DNA of 49,973 bases. Origin: a virus. A program made the position numbers and the translations under genes. Positions 24,185 to 32,146 of this stretch are shown here, piece after piece. Position 1 is the first letter of the stretch. The number at the start of each line of letters is the position of its first letter. The notes under the pieces were generated by a model that was not told where the DNA came from, ran no database searches, and saw nothing but the letters and a program-made list of their open reading frames with translations. The stretch is from IMG/VR virus record IMGVR_UViG_3300038558_000037, positions 1 through 49,973 of that record; one strand, 5' to 3'.

Positions 24185-26543
24185 CCACTCCCTGACATAT
24201 ATTGAAATTGACGTGCCGACGTTCACAGTGCAATCGCCGGAGAGCACGCAAACTTTTAGATTTGCGATACCGACAAGCTACCTGCCGGGTGATATTGATT
24301 GCATACCGTCAATCGACAATGTCAGTTTCACCCCGGCTCGGATCTCACTTGGCGAGGATCTCGGTCAGCGTGCGTCTTTGCGCGTGACGTTGCGCGATCA
24401 CCTGCACATCTTCGCCGGCGAGCCTTATGCGCAGGGTACATTTTGGGGCAAGTGGCGCGGTCGATATGGAACAAAGTTGCGGGGTCGCCCGCTAAGATTG
24501 ATCCGCGGCGTGGTCGGGCAGACCATTGCGCAAATGGAAACGCGCTATTATGTGATCGAGGCAACGGACGGACCGACCACTGACGGTGTCTATACGATTG
24601 AAGCCAAGGATGTCTTAAAATATGCCGATGATGACCGTGCTCAGGCGCCAGTCGTCAGTAACGGCAAGTTGGCCGGGTCACTCGATTCGGTAATCACGAC
24701 TGCGATTTTATCACCGACAGGAATTGGAAATACCGAATATCCGGCATCAGGATATGTTTGCATAGGCGGTTCCGAAGTTGTCGCGTTTACGCGCGTCAGC
24801 GATACACTGACCATCACTCGCGGACAGTTTGGTTCAGTAGCACAGGAACATAATTCAGGCGATCGCGTGCAGATCGTCTTGCGGTATCCAGGCAGTGACG
24901 TGGCCGATATTGTTAGAGATTTGCTCGTCAACTACGCCGGTGTTCCCGACGAATTCATTTCTCTGGCAGACTGGCAGGCTGAGACGTCGGCATATCTCGG
25001 GGTGATCTATGCCGCCACGATTACTGAACCGACGGCAGTGCGCACGCTGTTGTCCGAGCTCGTGCAACAAGCCGCGTTGGCGATATGGTGGGATGATCGC
25101 GCGCAACGCGTACGACTCAATGTCCTGCGTGAGATTGCCACCGACACCGACAGCTTTAACGAAGATCGGATCATCGAAGGATCGCTTAGCGTTCAAGAGC
25201 AACCTAATAAACGCATTAGCCAGATATGGACTTTCTATGGTCAGCGAGATCCGACTAACAGAAACGGCGGTGAAGATAATTACAGAGCCGCCCTTGCCGA
25301 CGTCGATCTTGCCCGAGAAACCGAATACGGATCAGCAGCCGTCACAAAAATAACTGCGCGATGGGTCGAAACACTGACGGCTGCTACGCGCCTCAATAAC
25401 CTGCAGCTCAGCCGTTTTAGAGATCCGCCGCGTGCTTTTGCTTTTGATCTGATACATGGCGAAACAGTGACGCCTGTGGCAGGATACCGCCTCGGATGGT
25501 GGGGGAGTCAGGATAGCGCCGGCAATCTGGTCGATGTACCCATACAGGTGACGCAGGTAAGCATTTTTTCCGATCGGATCCATATCGAAGCGGAAGAAAT
25601 GCTGGCATCTGGAGTCGTCGTGCTCGTGCATACCGTATTGCTCACCGATTATGGAGCAGTGCGTAGTTGGACAGTGCCCGCTACTTGGAACGATAGTGAC
25701 AATATCATTGAGTGCATCGGTGGCGGCGCCGGTGGACGTAGGGCGGGGAATAGTGGCGGCGAATCTGGCGGCGGCGCAGGCGCGTATGCTGCAAAGAACA
25801 ATGTCAATCTGACGCCGGGCGGAACCGAGTCATACAGGATTGGATCAGCCGGTGTCGGCGGCGTCGGCACAGGTCAGGCGACATCGGGAACGGATACATT
25901 TTTCGGCGCGGCCATTTTTGCTTCGTCAATCGTCGGTGCTAAGGCTGGCACCGCAGGAAGCAGCCGCACAAGTCCCGGCGTGGGTGGTCAGGCGGCCGCA
26001 TGTATCGGCGATGTGAAGTTCTCAGGCGGCAACGGTGGTACAGGTGCACCGAGGTCGGAAGCCGTGCAGGATGCGGGCGGCGGTGGCGGCGGTGGCGCGG
26101 CTGGGCCTCACGGTGCCGGAGCTGACGGCGGTAGTGGTACATCTACAACACAGAATGGCGGTGCCGGCGGTGGCGGTGCGGACGGCGGCTTCTCGGGTGC
26201 AGTGTGCGTTGGAGGCACGGGTGGTGATGGCGGCGACAACCGATTCTCCTTTGGAGGTGGTAATAGTTCGACGCCTGCCGGAGATGAAGGCGGCGGTGGC
26301 CGTGGGTCTGATGCTGTCCTCGCAGTAGCGGGTGGCGTCGGTGGCGATGGTGAACAGATTTGGACGCAGACAGTTACGCCGATATTTTCCGCCGGGCCTG
26401 GCGGCGGCGGCGGTGCTGGCGGTGCGGCAAGTCCGGGCTATCCTGGCGGTTTTTATGGCGGTGCTGGTGGCGGCGGTGGTAATCTTGGTGCCGGTGGCGA
26501 TGGTGGTCCAGGTCTGATAGCAATCAGTTGGCGGGAGGCCTAG
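24180..26543 (+). CDS. Tail hub protein with C-terminal glycine-rich domain
   Basis: This 787-residue protein appears to be a fusion of hub and receptor-binding parts. Residues 1-480 are hub-like (YLPGDIDCIPSIDNVSFTPA, DVADIVRDLLVNYAGVPDEF, LSELVQQAALAIWWDDRAQR, with KRISQIWTFYGQRDPTNRNG after residue 340). From about residue 500 it changes to DYGAVRSWTVPATWNDSDNI and then about 260 residues of Gly-rich sequence (GGGAGGRRAGNSGGESGGGA, GGGGNLGAGGDGGPG) ending in ALISW-like LIAISWREA. Such domains (Gly_rich/ polyglycine-II sandwich type) form tips that touch host receptors in other phages. It is likely to determine host range. Confidence 0.75.
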   Translation: MSHSLTYIEIDVPTFTVQSPESTQTFRFAIPTSYLPGDIDCIPSIDNVSFTPARISLGEDLGQRASLRVTLRDHLHIFAGEPYAQGTFWGKWRGRYGTKLRGRPLRLIRGVVGQTIAQMETRYYVIEATDGPTTDGVYTIEAKDVLKYADDDRAQAPVVSNGKLAGSLDSVITTAILSPTGIGNTEYPASGYVCIGGSEVVAFTRVSDTLTITRGQFGSVAQEHNSGDRVQIVLRYPGSDVADIVRDLLVNYAGVPDEFISLADWQAETSAYLGVIYAATITEPTAVRTLLSELVQQAALAIWWDDRAQRVRLNVLREIATDTDSFNEDRIIEGSLSVQEQPNKRISQIWTFYGQRDPTNRNGGEDNYRAALADVDLARETEYGSAAVTKITARWVETLTAATRLNNLQLSRFRDPPRAFAFDLIHGETVTPVAGYRLGWWGSQDSAGNLVDVPIQVTQVSIFSDRIHIEAEEMLASGVVVLVHTVLLTDYGAVRSWTVPATWNDSDNIIECIGGGAGGRRAGNSGGESGGGAGAYAAKNNVNLTPGGTESYRIGSAGVGGVGTGQATSGTDTFFGAAIFASSIVGAKAGTAGSSRTSPGVGGQAAACIGDVKFSGGNGGTGAPRSEAVQDAGGGGGGGAAGPHGAGADGGSGTSTTQNGGAGGGGADGGFSGAVCVGGTGGDGGDNRFSFGGGNSSTPAGDEGGGGRGSDAVLAVAGGVGGDGEQIWTQTVTPIFSAGPGGGGGAGGAASPGYPGGFYGGAGGGGGNLGAGGDGGPGLIAISWREA

Positions 26544-27536
26544 ATGGCGCTTGGTAGATGGCAGGCAACGATTGTCGACACCGAAGGCAATATTTTGCCG
26601 GGTGCACAGATAACTGTCAGGCATGAGACGGTCGGTGCGCCGCTCGCTGTCATATATTCGGATCGAGATGGAACGGTAAGCATAGGCAATCCTTTCTCTG
26701 TCGGTATCGACGGCCTGGCAGCGTTTCACGTCGCTGACGGTGCGTATAGAGTTACAGCAACATTTGGTGCATTTACACAAGATTGGAGATATGTAGCCGT
26801 CAGTTTAAGATCTGAAGGTAACATGGATAATATTGAGACAAATCTGATTACTATAGAGCAAGATGGTTTGCATTTACAAGATACAAATGCAAGTCATGAT
26901 CTGATTATTAATGCTGGTAGCAATTTAACTGCTGATCGGACATTGACGATAACAACTGGAGACTCCGACCGTACATTAACGCTTTCTGGAAACGTTACGT
27001 TAACTGGTTCGCCCATCGACCAGGGGAAACACACGATTTGGATTCCGGCAGCGGCGCTATATCGTGGCGGTACCTCTCCAGGTTCTCTTTCGTCTATCGT
27101 GGTTAATACGCTGGAGATTCCCTATCTGCCATTTGATGCGACAACTGAAGAATGGACAAGCACTGTTATTGCTATGCCAAAAAGCTGGAATGAAGGGACG
27201 CTTACTTTTCAGTTTTATTGGGCGCATCCCGCCACCACGACAAATTTTTCGGTTAGATGGCGTGTTCTTGCCTATGCGTTCAGTGATGACGACACGATGA
27301 CAGGATCTATTTCCTTCGGAGACGTTGGTGTCACTGACGTCGGCGGGACTACTTCAGATCTTTATATTTCTCCGGAGACGAGTGCACTTACAGTTGGTGG
27401 AACTCCAGCCGAAAATGACCTGGTTGGCTTTCGGATTGGTCGCTCAGCGGCTGACGGCGCTGATACATTGGCTGTTGATGCTTACCTAATTGGGGTAAAG
27501 ATATTCTACATTGTCGATGCAGCAACGGACGCCTGA
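26544..27536 (+). CDS. Tail fibre protein
   Basis: This 330-residue protein starts directly after the hub stop codon. Residues 1-95 resemble an N-terminal collar domain seen on many phage fibres (ATIVDTEGNILPGAQITVRH, GLAAFHVADGAYRVTATF). Residues 105-160 hold the SNLTADRTLTITTGDSDRTL-like beta repeat common in fibre shafts, and the rest (YLPFDATTEEWTSTVIAMP, GTLTFQFYWAHPATTTNFSV) resembles a C-terminal receptor or virion-surface domain. The N-terminal part would anchor it to the hub. No chaperone or endosialidase motif is seen. Confidence 0.75.
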   Translation: MALGRWQATIVDTEGNILPGAQITVRHETVGAPLAVIYSDRDGTVSIGNPFSVGIDGLAAFHVADGAYRVTATFGAFTQDWRYVAVSLRSEGNMDNIETNLITIEQDGLHLQDTNASHDLIINAGSNLTADRTLTITTGDSDRTLTLSGNVTLTGSPIDQGKHTIWIPAAALYRGGTSPGSLSSIVVNTLEIPYLPFDATTEEWTSTVIAMPKSWNEGTLTFQFYWAHPATTTNFSVRWRVLAYAFSDDDTMTGSISFGDVGVTDVGGTTSDLYISPETSALTVGGTPAENDLVGFRIGRSAADGADTLAVDAYLIGVKIFYIVDAATDA

Positions 27537-27537
27537 T

Positions 27538-28218
27538 ATGTTGATGGTGAACAACCTTATCGGTTTCGGAGCAGGTCAGACAACAATTCTTGGTTCTTCT
27601 TCCTACATTGGAACTGCTGCAAGTGCGTCACCTGCTTCGAATGTCGTCACTTTCTCAGCTCAAGCGATTGGCGCTGCTGATCCAACGCGACGCGTTGTTG
27701 TCACTGTTACCAACTTTAGTGGCACGATTGGTCTTTCCAGCGCAACAATTGGAGGGATCGCAGCAACAATCCACATCTCTCAAGGTGACGGTTTCATTGA
27801 ATCTTCCGCAATTATATCGGCTTTGGTTCCTACTGGAACTACGGCTGATATCGTACTAACGTTCTCTGGAACGCCGTATGATGTGACTGCTAATGTTTAT
27901 CGACAAATAAATGAAACAGTATCGTCGCCTTATGCAACAGCTTTTGACCTGATCAGTGATATTAATGGTATACTTACCACAACGATAGATATTCCAGCTA
28001 ATGGAATGTTATATGCTGTTGCTGCGGTATACACTGGCACCACTTCGAGTTACACATGGGTAGGTGCAATAGAGCGCAATGATATTAATGGCGGTTCAGG
28101 TTTTACGAACGCAAGTAGTGCATCTGAAACGGGTCTTGGTGGTCAAACCGGCCGCACTGTGACTGCAACTTGTACTCAATCGGGGGATGGTACGCTCGTT
28201 GCTATGAGCTGGAGATGA
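27538..28218 (+). CDS. Minor tail / fibre-tip protein
   Basis: This 226-residue protein follows the fibre gene by one base. I chose ATG 27538; a TTG at 27511 in frame overlaps the fibre gene. It is a beta-rich, Ser/Thr-rich protein (TAASASPASNVVTFSAQAIG, TRRVVVTVTNFSGTIGLSSA, NGMLYAVAAVYTGTTSSYTW) with no signal or membrane span. Sequence composition fits a small virion adhesin or fibre-tip subunit. It is the last gene of the tail operon; a strong terminator follows. Confidence 0.6.
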   Translation: MLMVNNLIGFGAGQTTILGSSSYIGTAASASPASNVVTFSAQAIGAADPTRRVVVTVTNFSGTIGLSSATIGGIAATIHISQGDGFIESSAIISALVPTGTTADIVLTFSGTPYDVTANVYRQINETVSSPYATAFDLISDINGILTTTIDIPANGMLYAVAAVYTGTTSSYTWVGAIERNDINGGSGFTNASSASETGLGGQTGRTVTATCTQSGDGTLVAMSWR

Positions 28219-28308
28219 TGTCTTGGGCATGATATTTGTGAATGCAACTAACACTGCCTTTTTCGTGGCGGTAAACCCTCCCGCCCCTGTAAGTTGCGTT
28301 TTGTATCG

Positions 28309-28348
28309 GCGCCCGGTCTGCCCCCGCTCACCGGGCGCTTTCTATTTT
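28309..28348 (+). terminator. Intrinsic terminator of the tail operon
   Basis: Arms GCGCCCGGT and ACCGGGCGC enclose a 12-base loop, followed by TTTCTATTTTG. It marks the end of structural gene transcription before the lysis genes. Confidence 0.85.
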
Positions 28349-28383
28349 GTTTAGCGGTTATATTTCTATAACGTAGGTGATTG

Positions 28384-29484
28384 ATGCCAACTTTTGTCGC
28401 AACCAAGGTCGGTTATGCAAACCTCTGGGCTGCTGCACGGGTCTTGCCGGTATGGCAAGATCGCGCCCGCGTGGAGGCCGATCGTATCAAAGCCGGGATG
28501 GCTCGCTATGAGGCCGTCAGCCACCTGACCGGCGTTCCTGCACTGCTGATCGGGCTGCTTCACAAGATGGAGAGTGGCTGTGATTTTCGAACGCACCTGC
28601 ACAATGGCGATTCTCTCACTCGGCGCACAGTGCACGTACCGAAAGGCCGACCGCAGGCGGCGCCGGCCAACGGACGGTCTTACACTTGGGAGGAGTCCGC
28701 AGTTGATGCCCTGGCAATCAAGGGACTGGTGGGCACGGGCATCGTGTGGACCGTGCCGCGTATGCTCTACGAGGCAGAACGTTATAACGGCTGGGGATAT
28801 ACGCTTTACCACAATATCAATAGTCCCTATGTTTGGAGTGGAACGACACTGCAGCAGCGCGGTTTATATGTTGCCGATGGAAAATGGGACGCGTCGTCTT
28901 GGTCAAAACAAGTCGGTGTCGCTGCAATACTGAAGTTGTTGAAGGGTGAGAATATGATAGATTTCCTGCAACAGTTTGACCGTTTGGCGCCTGCGCTCGT
29001 GGGAGCCATGACGGGCCGTTATGCCGGCATCGCAAGCATGGTGCTTCACGAGGCGCTTGAGAAAACGTTGGGCATCGATGTGCCGGATGGTGAGCAGGCA
29101 ATATTTGACCGACTCAAGCAGCTCAAATATAGCGAGGTTAGTGAGGTGCTCGCCGCCGCTGAGAAAGTTCTAAAGCCCCTCGTCGATGTGAAGCCGATCG
29201 AGCCAGAACACGAGCCACCGACGCTTGCTATTGAACCGCTTCCACCGGTGCAACCGATGCCGATAGACGTGCTGTTGGGCCGCGGTCTTACCGGTTACAA
29301 AACCTACATCGTTATAGCGCTGGCTGGCGTGGTCAACGTCGCGGCGGCCCTCGGTATCGCACCAACCATCCTCACGCCTGAAGTTCTCGTCGCGGCCAAC
29401 ACGCTGTTTAGCGCATTGGGCGGCGCGGCATTGGTCAGTAAAATTGAACGTTACGCACATTATGCTGCGGTGCTCAGGCGGTAA
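28384..29484 (+). CDS. Endolysin fused to a membrane segment
   Basis: This 366-residue protein starts at ATG 28384 (a TTG at 28381 is adjacent). Residues 1-185 look like a muramidase-type lysin: LIGLLHKMESGCDFRTHLHN with Glu62 as the likely acid, then GDSLTRRTVHVPKGRP, and a WTVPRMLYEAERYNGWGYTL and SPYVWSGTTLQQRGLYVADG run. Residues 186-300 are a helical and proline-rich linker. The C-terminus (KTYIVIALAGVVNVAAALGI, then VLVAANTLFSALGGAALVSK) is a membrane segment with a following hydrophobic helix, as in holin-like tails. No signal peptide is present, so the tail could let lysin and hole formation be combined. Confidence 0.75.
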   Translation: MPTFVATKVGYANLWAAARVLPVWQDRARVEADRIKAGMARYEAVSHLTGVPALLIGLLHKMESGCDFRTHLHNGDSLTRRTVHVPKGRPQAAPANGRSYTWEESAVDALAIKGLVGTGIVWTVPRMLYEAERYNGWGYTLYHNINSPYVWSGTTLQQRGLYVADGKWDASSWSKQVGVAAILKLLKGENMIDFLQQFDRLAPALVGAMTGRYAGIASMVLHEALEKTLGIDVPDGEQAIFDRLKQLKYSEVSEVLAAAEKVLKPLVDVKPIEPEHEPPTLAIEPLPPVQPMPIDVLLGRGLTGYKTYIVIALAGVVNVAAALGIAPTILTPEVLVAANTLFSALGGAALVSKIERYAHYAAVLRR

Positions 29485-29486
29485 TT

Positions 29487-29852
29487 ATGTCTTCGGTGCA
29501 AGATTTCAGTGCCAATGGCAAAAGCATGATCAAAGATCTATCGACGGGATTTCTCCCGATAACTATGGTCGTGGCCATAATGGCCGCACTATTTTGGCTT
29601 GGTTTCGGCTACTCGAAACTTGTATCAAACAATGACAGCACCGATGGTCGCGTAACCGCGGTTGTCGCTGCGTTGGAAGAGCAAAAATCAGCTATACGTG
29701 AGTTAACAACTCAGGTATCTGAATTGCGCAGGGCTTTCAGTATGCTACCATCCGACGCGATGCGCGGACGCGATTTTACGGCTCAAATGGCAGGTTTTTG
29801 CCTGAAATTTGAGCGGTTGAACCGTGGGTTGAAATGTCCGGCTGAATTGTAA
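29487..29852 (+). CDS. Membrane protein, spanin- or holin-like
   Basis: This 121-residue protein starts two bases after the endolysin. Residues 25-45 (FLPITMVVAIMAALFWLGFG) are one membrane span, and residues 55-95 a coiled coil (AVVAALEEQKSAIRELTTQV). A short N-terminal part faces the cytoplasm. The span-plus-coil layout is that of an inner-membrane spanin (Rz-like), though I see no partner lipoprotein; it could equally be an anti-holin or holin. Position in the lysis cluster is the strongest argument. Confidence 0.6.
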   Translation: MSSVQDFSANGKSMIKDLSTGFLPITMVVAIMAALFWLGFGYSKLVSNNDSTDGRVTAVVAALEEQKSAIRELTTQVSELRRAFSMLPSDAMRGRDFTAQMAGFCLKFERLNRGLKCPAEL

Positions 29853-29853
29853 A

Positions 29854-29880
29854 GACGGCCCGCATGCGGGCCGTCCCAAC
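29854..29880. terminator. Convergent terminator between lysis and porin genes
   Basis: A perfect 22-base palindrome at 29854-29875 lies between convergent genes. On the minus strand it runs into TTTACAATT, a reasonable T-rich exit; on the plus strand it is not followed by T. It probably ends the minus-strand operon and slows the other. Confidence 0.6.
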
Positions 29881-29892
29881 GCAAATACTATG

Positions 29893-30639
29893 TTAGCGCA
29901 ACCGCCAGACAATGCCCACGAGGCCAGCATCTTCCGACGCTCCGCCGGATAGACGACTGCCATCTTCCCAAGCGTGAAGTACCTCGTCCGAATATTCACG
30001 GTGCCGGTATTCGAGTTTGACGGACGCCTGACCATTCGCGAAGCGCTGCTCAAAACCGACACCAACGGTATAGGCGTCGCGCGATGGCAGATCCATAGAT
30101 TGACTACCGAGCTTAAACTTGCCGCCGTCCAGCTGACCATAACCGCCGAGCACATAGAGCAGCGAGTCAGGCCCCATCAACACGCCGGTACGACCGTAGA
30201 TGGTCCAGAGATCACCGCGGGTCCATTCGGCAATCTGAGAGACCTCACCGCTTGCGTTGCTCATCTCATAATCGATGCCGAGCCCGATCACGATCCGATC
30301 ACCCATCTGCATATCAGCGCCTGCCTGAGCAGCGACACCGCAGCCGTGGAAGGTGATACCGTCGACATTGAGGTTGTGGTCAGGTGTACCGGGAACCACC
30401 GTATCTGGAATCGGTTTTCCGTCCTGGTCAAGAGTTGCAGGCGTATCAGGTGTGCCAGGACTGAACAAATTTAACTCACCCGACCCGGTGCCGCAGCTCC
30501 CCCACGCGCCGACGTACATGCCCGTCCAGTTCTTTACCGGGCCGCGGTCGTAGCTCGGTGCAGCGTCGCCCTTGAGCAGCCCTGCCGCCAATGCAGGCGT
30601 GCTAAGCAGCAGCAACGCAATCGCTATCAATTTTCTCAT
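29893..30639 (-). CDS. Outer-membrane beta-barrel protein (Omp25/31-like)
   Basis: This 248-residue protein has a clear signal peptide (MRKLIAIALLLLSTPALAA) followed by GLLKGDAAPSYDRGPVKNWT and GMYVGAWGSCGTGSG, the opening usual for OMP_b-brl porin-like proteins of Rhizobiales and relatives. Aromatic-rich strands such as LWTIYGRTGVLMGPDSLLYV, DAYTVGVGFEQRF and KLEYRHREYSDEVL run to the C-terminal WRLR. The insertion at residues 55-105 is Pro/Gly-rich and may be a surface loop. It is preceded by a good AAGGGAAAG site. In a phage it may change the infected cell's surface, for example to block superinfection. Confidence 0.87.
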   Translation of the reverse strand: MRKLIAIALLLLSTPALAAGLLKGDAAPSYDRGPVKNWTGMYVGAWGSCGTGSGELNLFSPGTPDTPATLDQDGKPIPDTVVPGTPDHNLNVDGITFHGCGVAAQAGADMQMGDRIVIGLGIDYEMSNASGEVSQIAEWTRGDLWTIYGRTGVLMGPDSLLYVLGGYGQLDGGKFKLGSQSMDLPSRDAYTVGVGFEQRFANGQASVKLEYRHREYSDEVLHAWEDGSRLSGGASEDAGLVGIVWRLR

Positions 30640-30922
30640 CGTCTTTCCCTTCTTGTATGACGGCGGCGAGTACGCGCGCCGTTTCTGTCGGCTGCGTACT
30701 CAGTACAGCCTCAACTTCGGCGGGCGTTGTAAATCCAAGTCGGCGGCATATCTGAGATATAATCCGTCCGGCTATAAAATATGCATCGTCAACCGATTCT
30801 CTATTACCCGCCCAAATCTGCATTGCAACGTTTCCTCTGAGCCTTTCGAGCTCGGGCCTGGCCGATGCCGCTGACTTGATGGTTGACGCCGCCACATGTT
30901 CCGTGCAATTATCCTGTTGCAT
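30602..30922 (-). CDS. Hypothetical helical protein upstream of the porin
   Basis: This 106-residue protein starts at ATG 30922 after a strong GAGAGGAGA site and overlaps the porin start by 38 bases. It is helical, with segments PELERLRGNVAMQIWAGNRE and DAYFIAGRIISQICRRLGFT and an acidic end. No family, signal peptide or membrane span is seen. Translation is probably coupled with the outer-membrane protein. Confidence 0.55.
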   Translation of the reverse strand: MQQDNCTEHVAASTIKSAASARPELERLRGNVAMQIWAGNRESVDDAYFIAGRIISQICRRLGFTTPAEVEAVLSTQPTETARVLAAVIQEGKDDEKIDSDCVAAA

Positions 30923-30964
30923 TTCTCCTCTCCCCCTAGCCCGTATTGGTCGCCGCTGTTTGAT

Positions 30965-31186
30965 TCAGGCAGCGGCGATCATGATTGCCATACTGAATAT
31001 ATTGAACGATAGCGACATACCCATGATAAAGCTTACGATTTCAAGTGTGTGCGGCTTTCGCCAGCAGTCCCGCGTGCACATGCGCCAGCGGCCCGGCATA
31101 TAAGCCCGAATCAAACTCATTAGCGCCAGCCAGAACATATAGCCTGCAGACCGCGCCGCAATAGCTGCAACTTGTCTATCGGTCAT
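30965..31186 (-). CDS. Small membrane protein
   Basis: This 73-residue protein has two hydrophobic stretches (GYMFWLALMSLIRAYM near residue 15 and EIVSFIMGMSLSFNIFSMAI near residue 49) separated by a short basic loop with two Cys. It is likely an inner-membrane hairpin. The start at 31186 has GGGAG nine bases upstream. It lies in the minus-strand operon and could be a holin-type or host-takeover protein. Confidence 0.5.
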   Translation of the reverse strand: MTDRQVAAIAARSAGYMFWLALMSLIRAYMPGRWRMCTRDCWRKPHTLEIVSFIMGMSLSFNIFSMAIMIAAA

Positions 31187-31267
31187 TTGTCATGCTCCCG
31201 TAGCAACATGGGTGCGGTTTGCGCGCACGTTACGTTTTCGCGTTTGAACTCCTCACGCAGATCAGCC

Positions 31268-31468
31268 TCATCTCTGACCGACCAATGCCAAAATCTTAGA
31301 TATTTCCGTGTCGCGTGCACGACGTAAAACCATACCGCTAGTGCTACGCTTCACCCACATATAAACCTGCTGTCCTGGTTCGATTTCGTAGGTTCGACGC
31401 GCGCCGTCAGGCTTTCTCACGTGTAGAACAAGAGCTTTTCCGCGTATTGATTTTTCGAGCAGTTCCAT
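31268..31468 (-). CDS. Small hypothetical protein
   Basis: This 66-residue protein has the beta-rich segment KALVLHVRKPDGARRTYEIE and PGQQVYMWVKRSTSGMVLRR, ending in a helix. I chose ATG 31468, six bases downstream of GAGG; an ATG at 31474 lies too close to it. The gene starts just left of the hexamer array, which would be its 5' leader on the minus strand. Family unknown. Confidence 0.5.
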   Translation of the reverse strand: MELLEKSIRGKALVLHVRKPDGARRTYEIEPGQQVYMWVKRSTSGMVLRRARDTEISKILALVGQR

Positions 31469-31483
31469 TTCCATCCTCGCCTA

Positions 31484-31717
31484 CGACAGCGATAGCGACC
31501 GCGACCGTGACAGCGACCGCGACCGTGACAGCGACCACGACAGCGACCGCGACCGCGACCGCGACCGTGACCACGACCGCGACCGTGACAGCGACCGCGA
31601 CCGTGACCGCGACAGCGACCGCGACCGCGACCGCGACAGCGACCGCGACAGCGACCGCGACCGTGACCGCGACAGCGACCGCGACCGCGACAGCGACCGC
31701 GACAGCGACCGCGACCA
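31484..31717. repeat. Array of 39 degenerate hexamers (YGACMR)
   Basis: Thirty-nine consecutive hexamers run without interruption, nearly all CGACCG, CGACAG, TGACCG, TGACAG or CGACCA, varying only at positions one, five and six. The first is at 31484 and the last ends at 31717. It lies between the minus-strand genes at 31758-32021 and 31268-31468. Because six is a multiple of three, long repetitive frames exist on both strands, but they code only alternating residues. Confidence 0.95.
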
Positions 31718-31757
31718 TGATATATAGGTTGCGTGAAAAATCATGACCGTGGTCGTC

Positions 31758-32021
31758 TTATTTTTGAGTTCTTGGTAATTTCCAATCAACGTGAAATGCA
31801 TCGACGATTGCTTTACGATTTACAATCACCTCAGCATTATCGGGATAGGGTTCAACCTCGTCGAAGTTGCCGGTAGCTATGGCCTGACTATAACGGCCAG
31901 TATCGGCTATCCATGCGGCCTCAACGATTATAAGTTCATCATCATATACTTCAGCGAGTTTGCCGGTATAGATCATCGTTACGGTACGAATAAAAATATT
32001 ACGTCCGATTTTATAAGGCAT
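31758..32021 (-). CDS. Small conserved-looking phage protein
   Basis: This 87-residue protein has the sequence pattern MPYKIGRNIFIRTVTMIYTG, then VYDDELIIVEAAWIADTGRY and VIVNRKAIVDAFHVDWKLPR, which I recall from many phage genomes without a known function. It is beta-rich with two tryptophans. The start is uncertain among ATGs at 32033, 32024 and 32021; I chose 32021 because GGAG then sits six bases upstream. The polymerase gene is next upstream on this strand. Confidence 0.65.
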   Translation of the reverse strand: MPYKIGRNIFIRTVTMIYTGKLAEVYDDELIIVEAAWIADTGRYSQAIATGNFDEVEPYPDNAEVIVNRKAIVDAFHVDWKLPRTQK

Positions 32022-32050
32022 CATTTTCTCCATGATGATTCCATGATTCT

Positions 32051-32091
32051 GTGGGGCGGCCGACGGGTGCTGAGGATTTCGGCCGCCCCAC
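32051..32091 (-). other. Perfect 12-bp hairpin between polymerase and next gene
   Basis: Twelve-base GC-rich arms (GTGGGGCGGCCG and its complement) enclose a 17-base loop. No T-tract follows on either strand, so a role in mRNA processing or stability fits better than termination. Confidence 0.6.
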
Positions 32092-32146
32092 TCCTGCGGT
32101 GGGGGTTCAACGCAGGATTCATCTGTAGCTAATATCGGACAATAAG

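Noticed and set aside
31187-31330. GTG-start frame of about 43 codons on the minus strand
   Set aside because: It could encode a small Cys-containing peptide, but has no binding site and overlaps the preceding gene heavily.
31407-31801. Long minus- and plus-strand frames coding alternating Val-Ala, Ser-Arg or Ala-Thr residues
   Set aside because: They are by-products of the hexamer array, whose unit is a multiple of three bases; no other coding character or reasonable binding site supports them.
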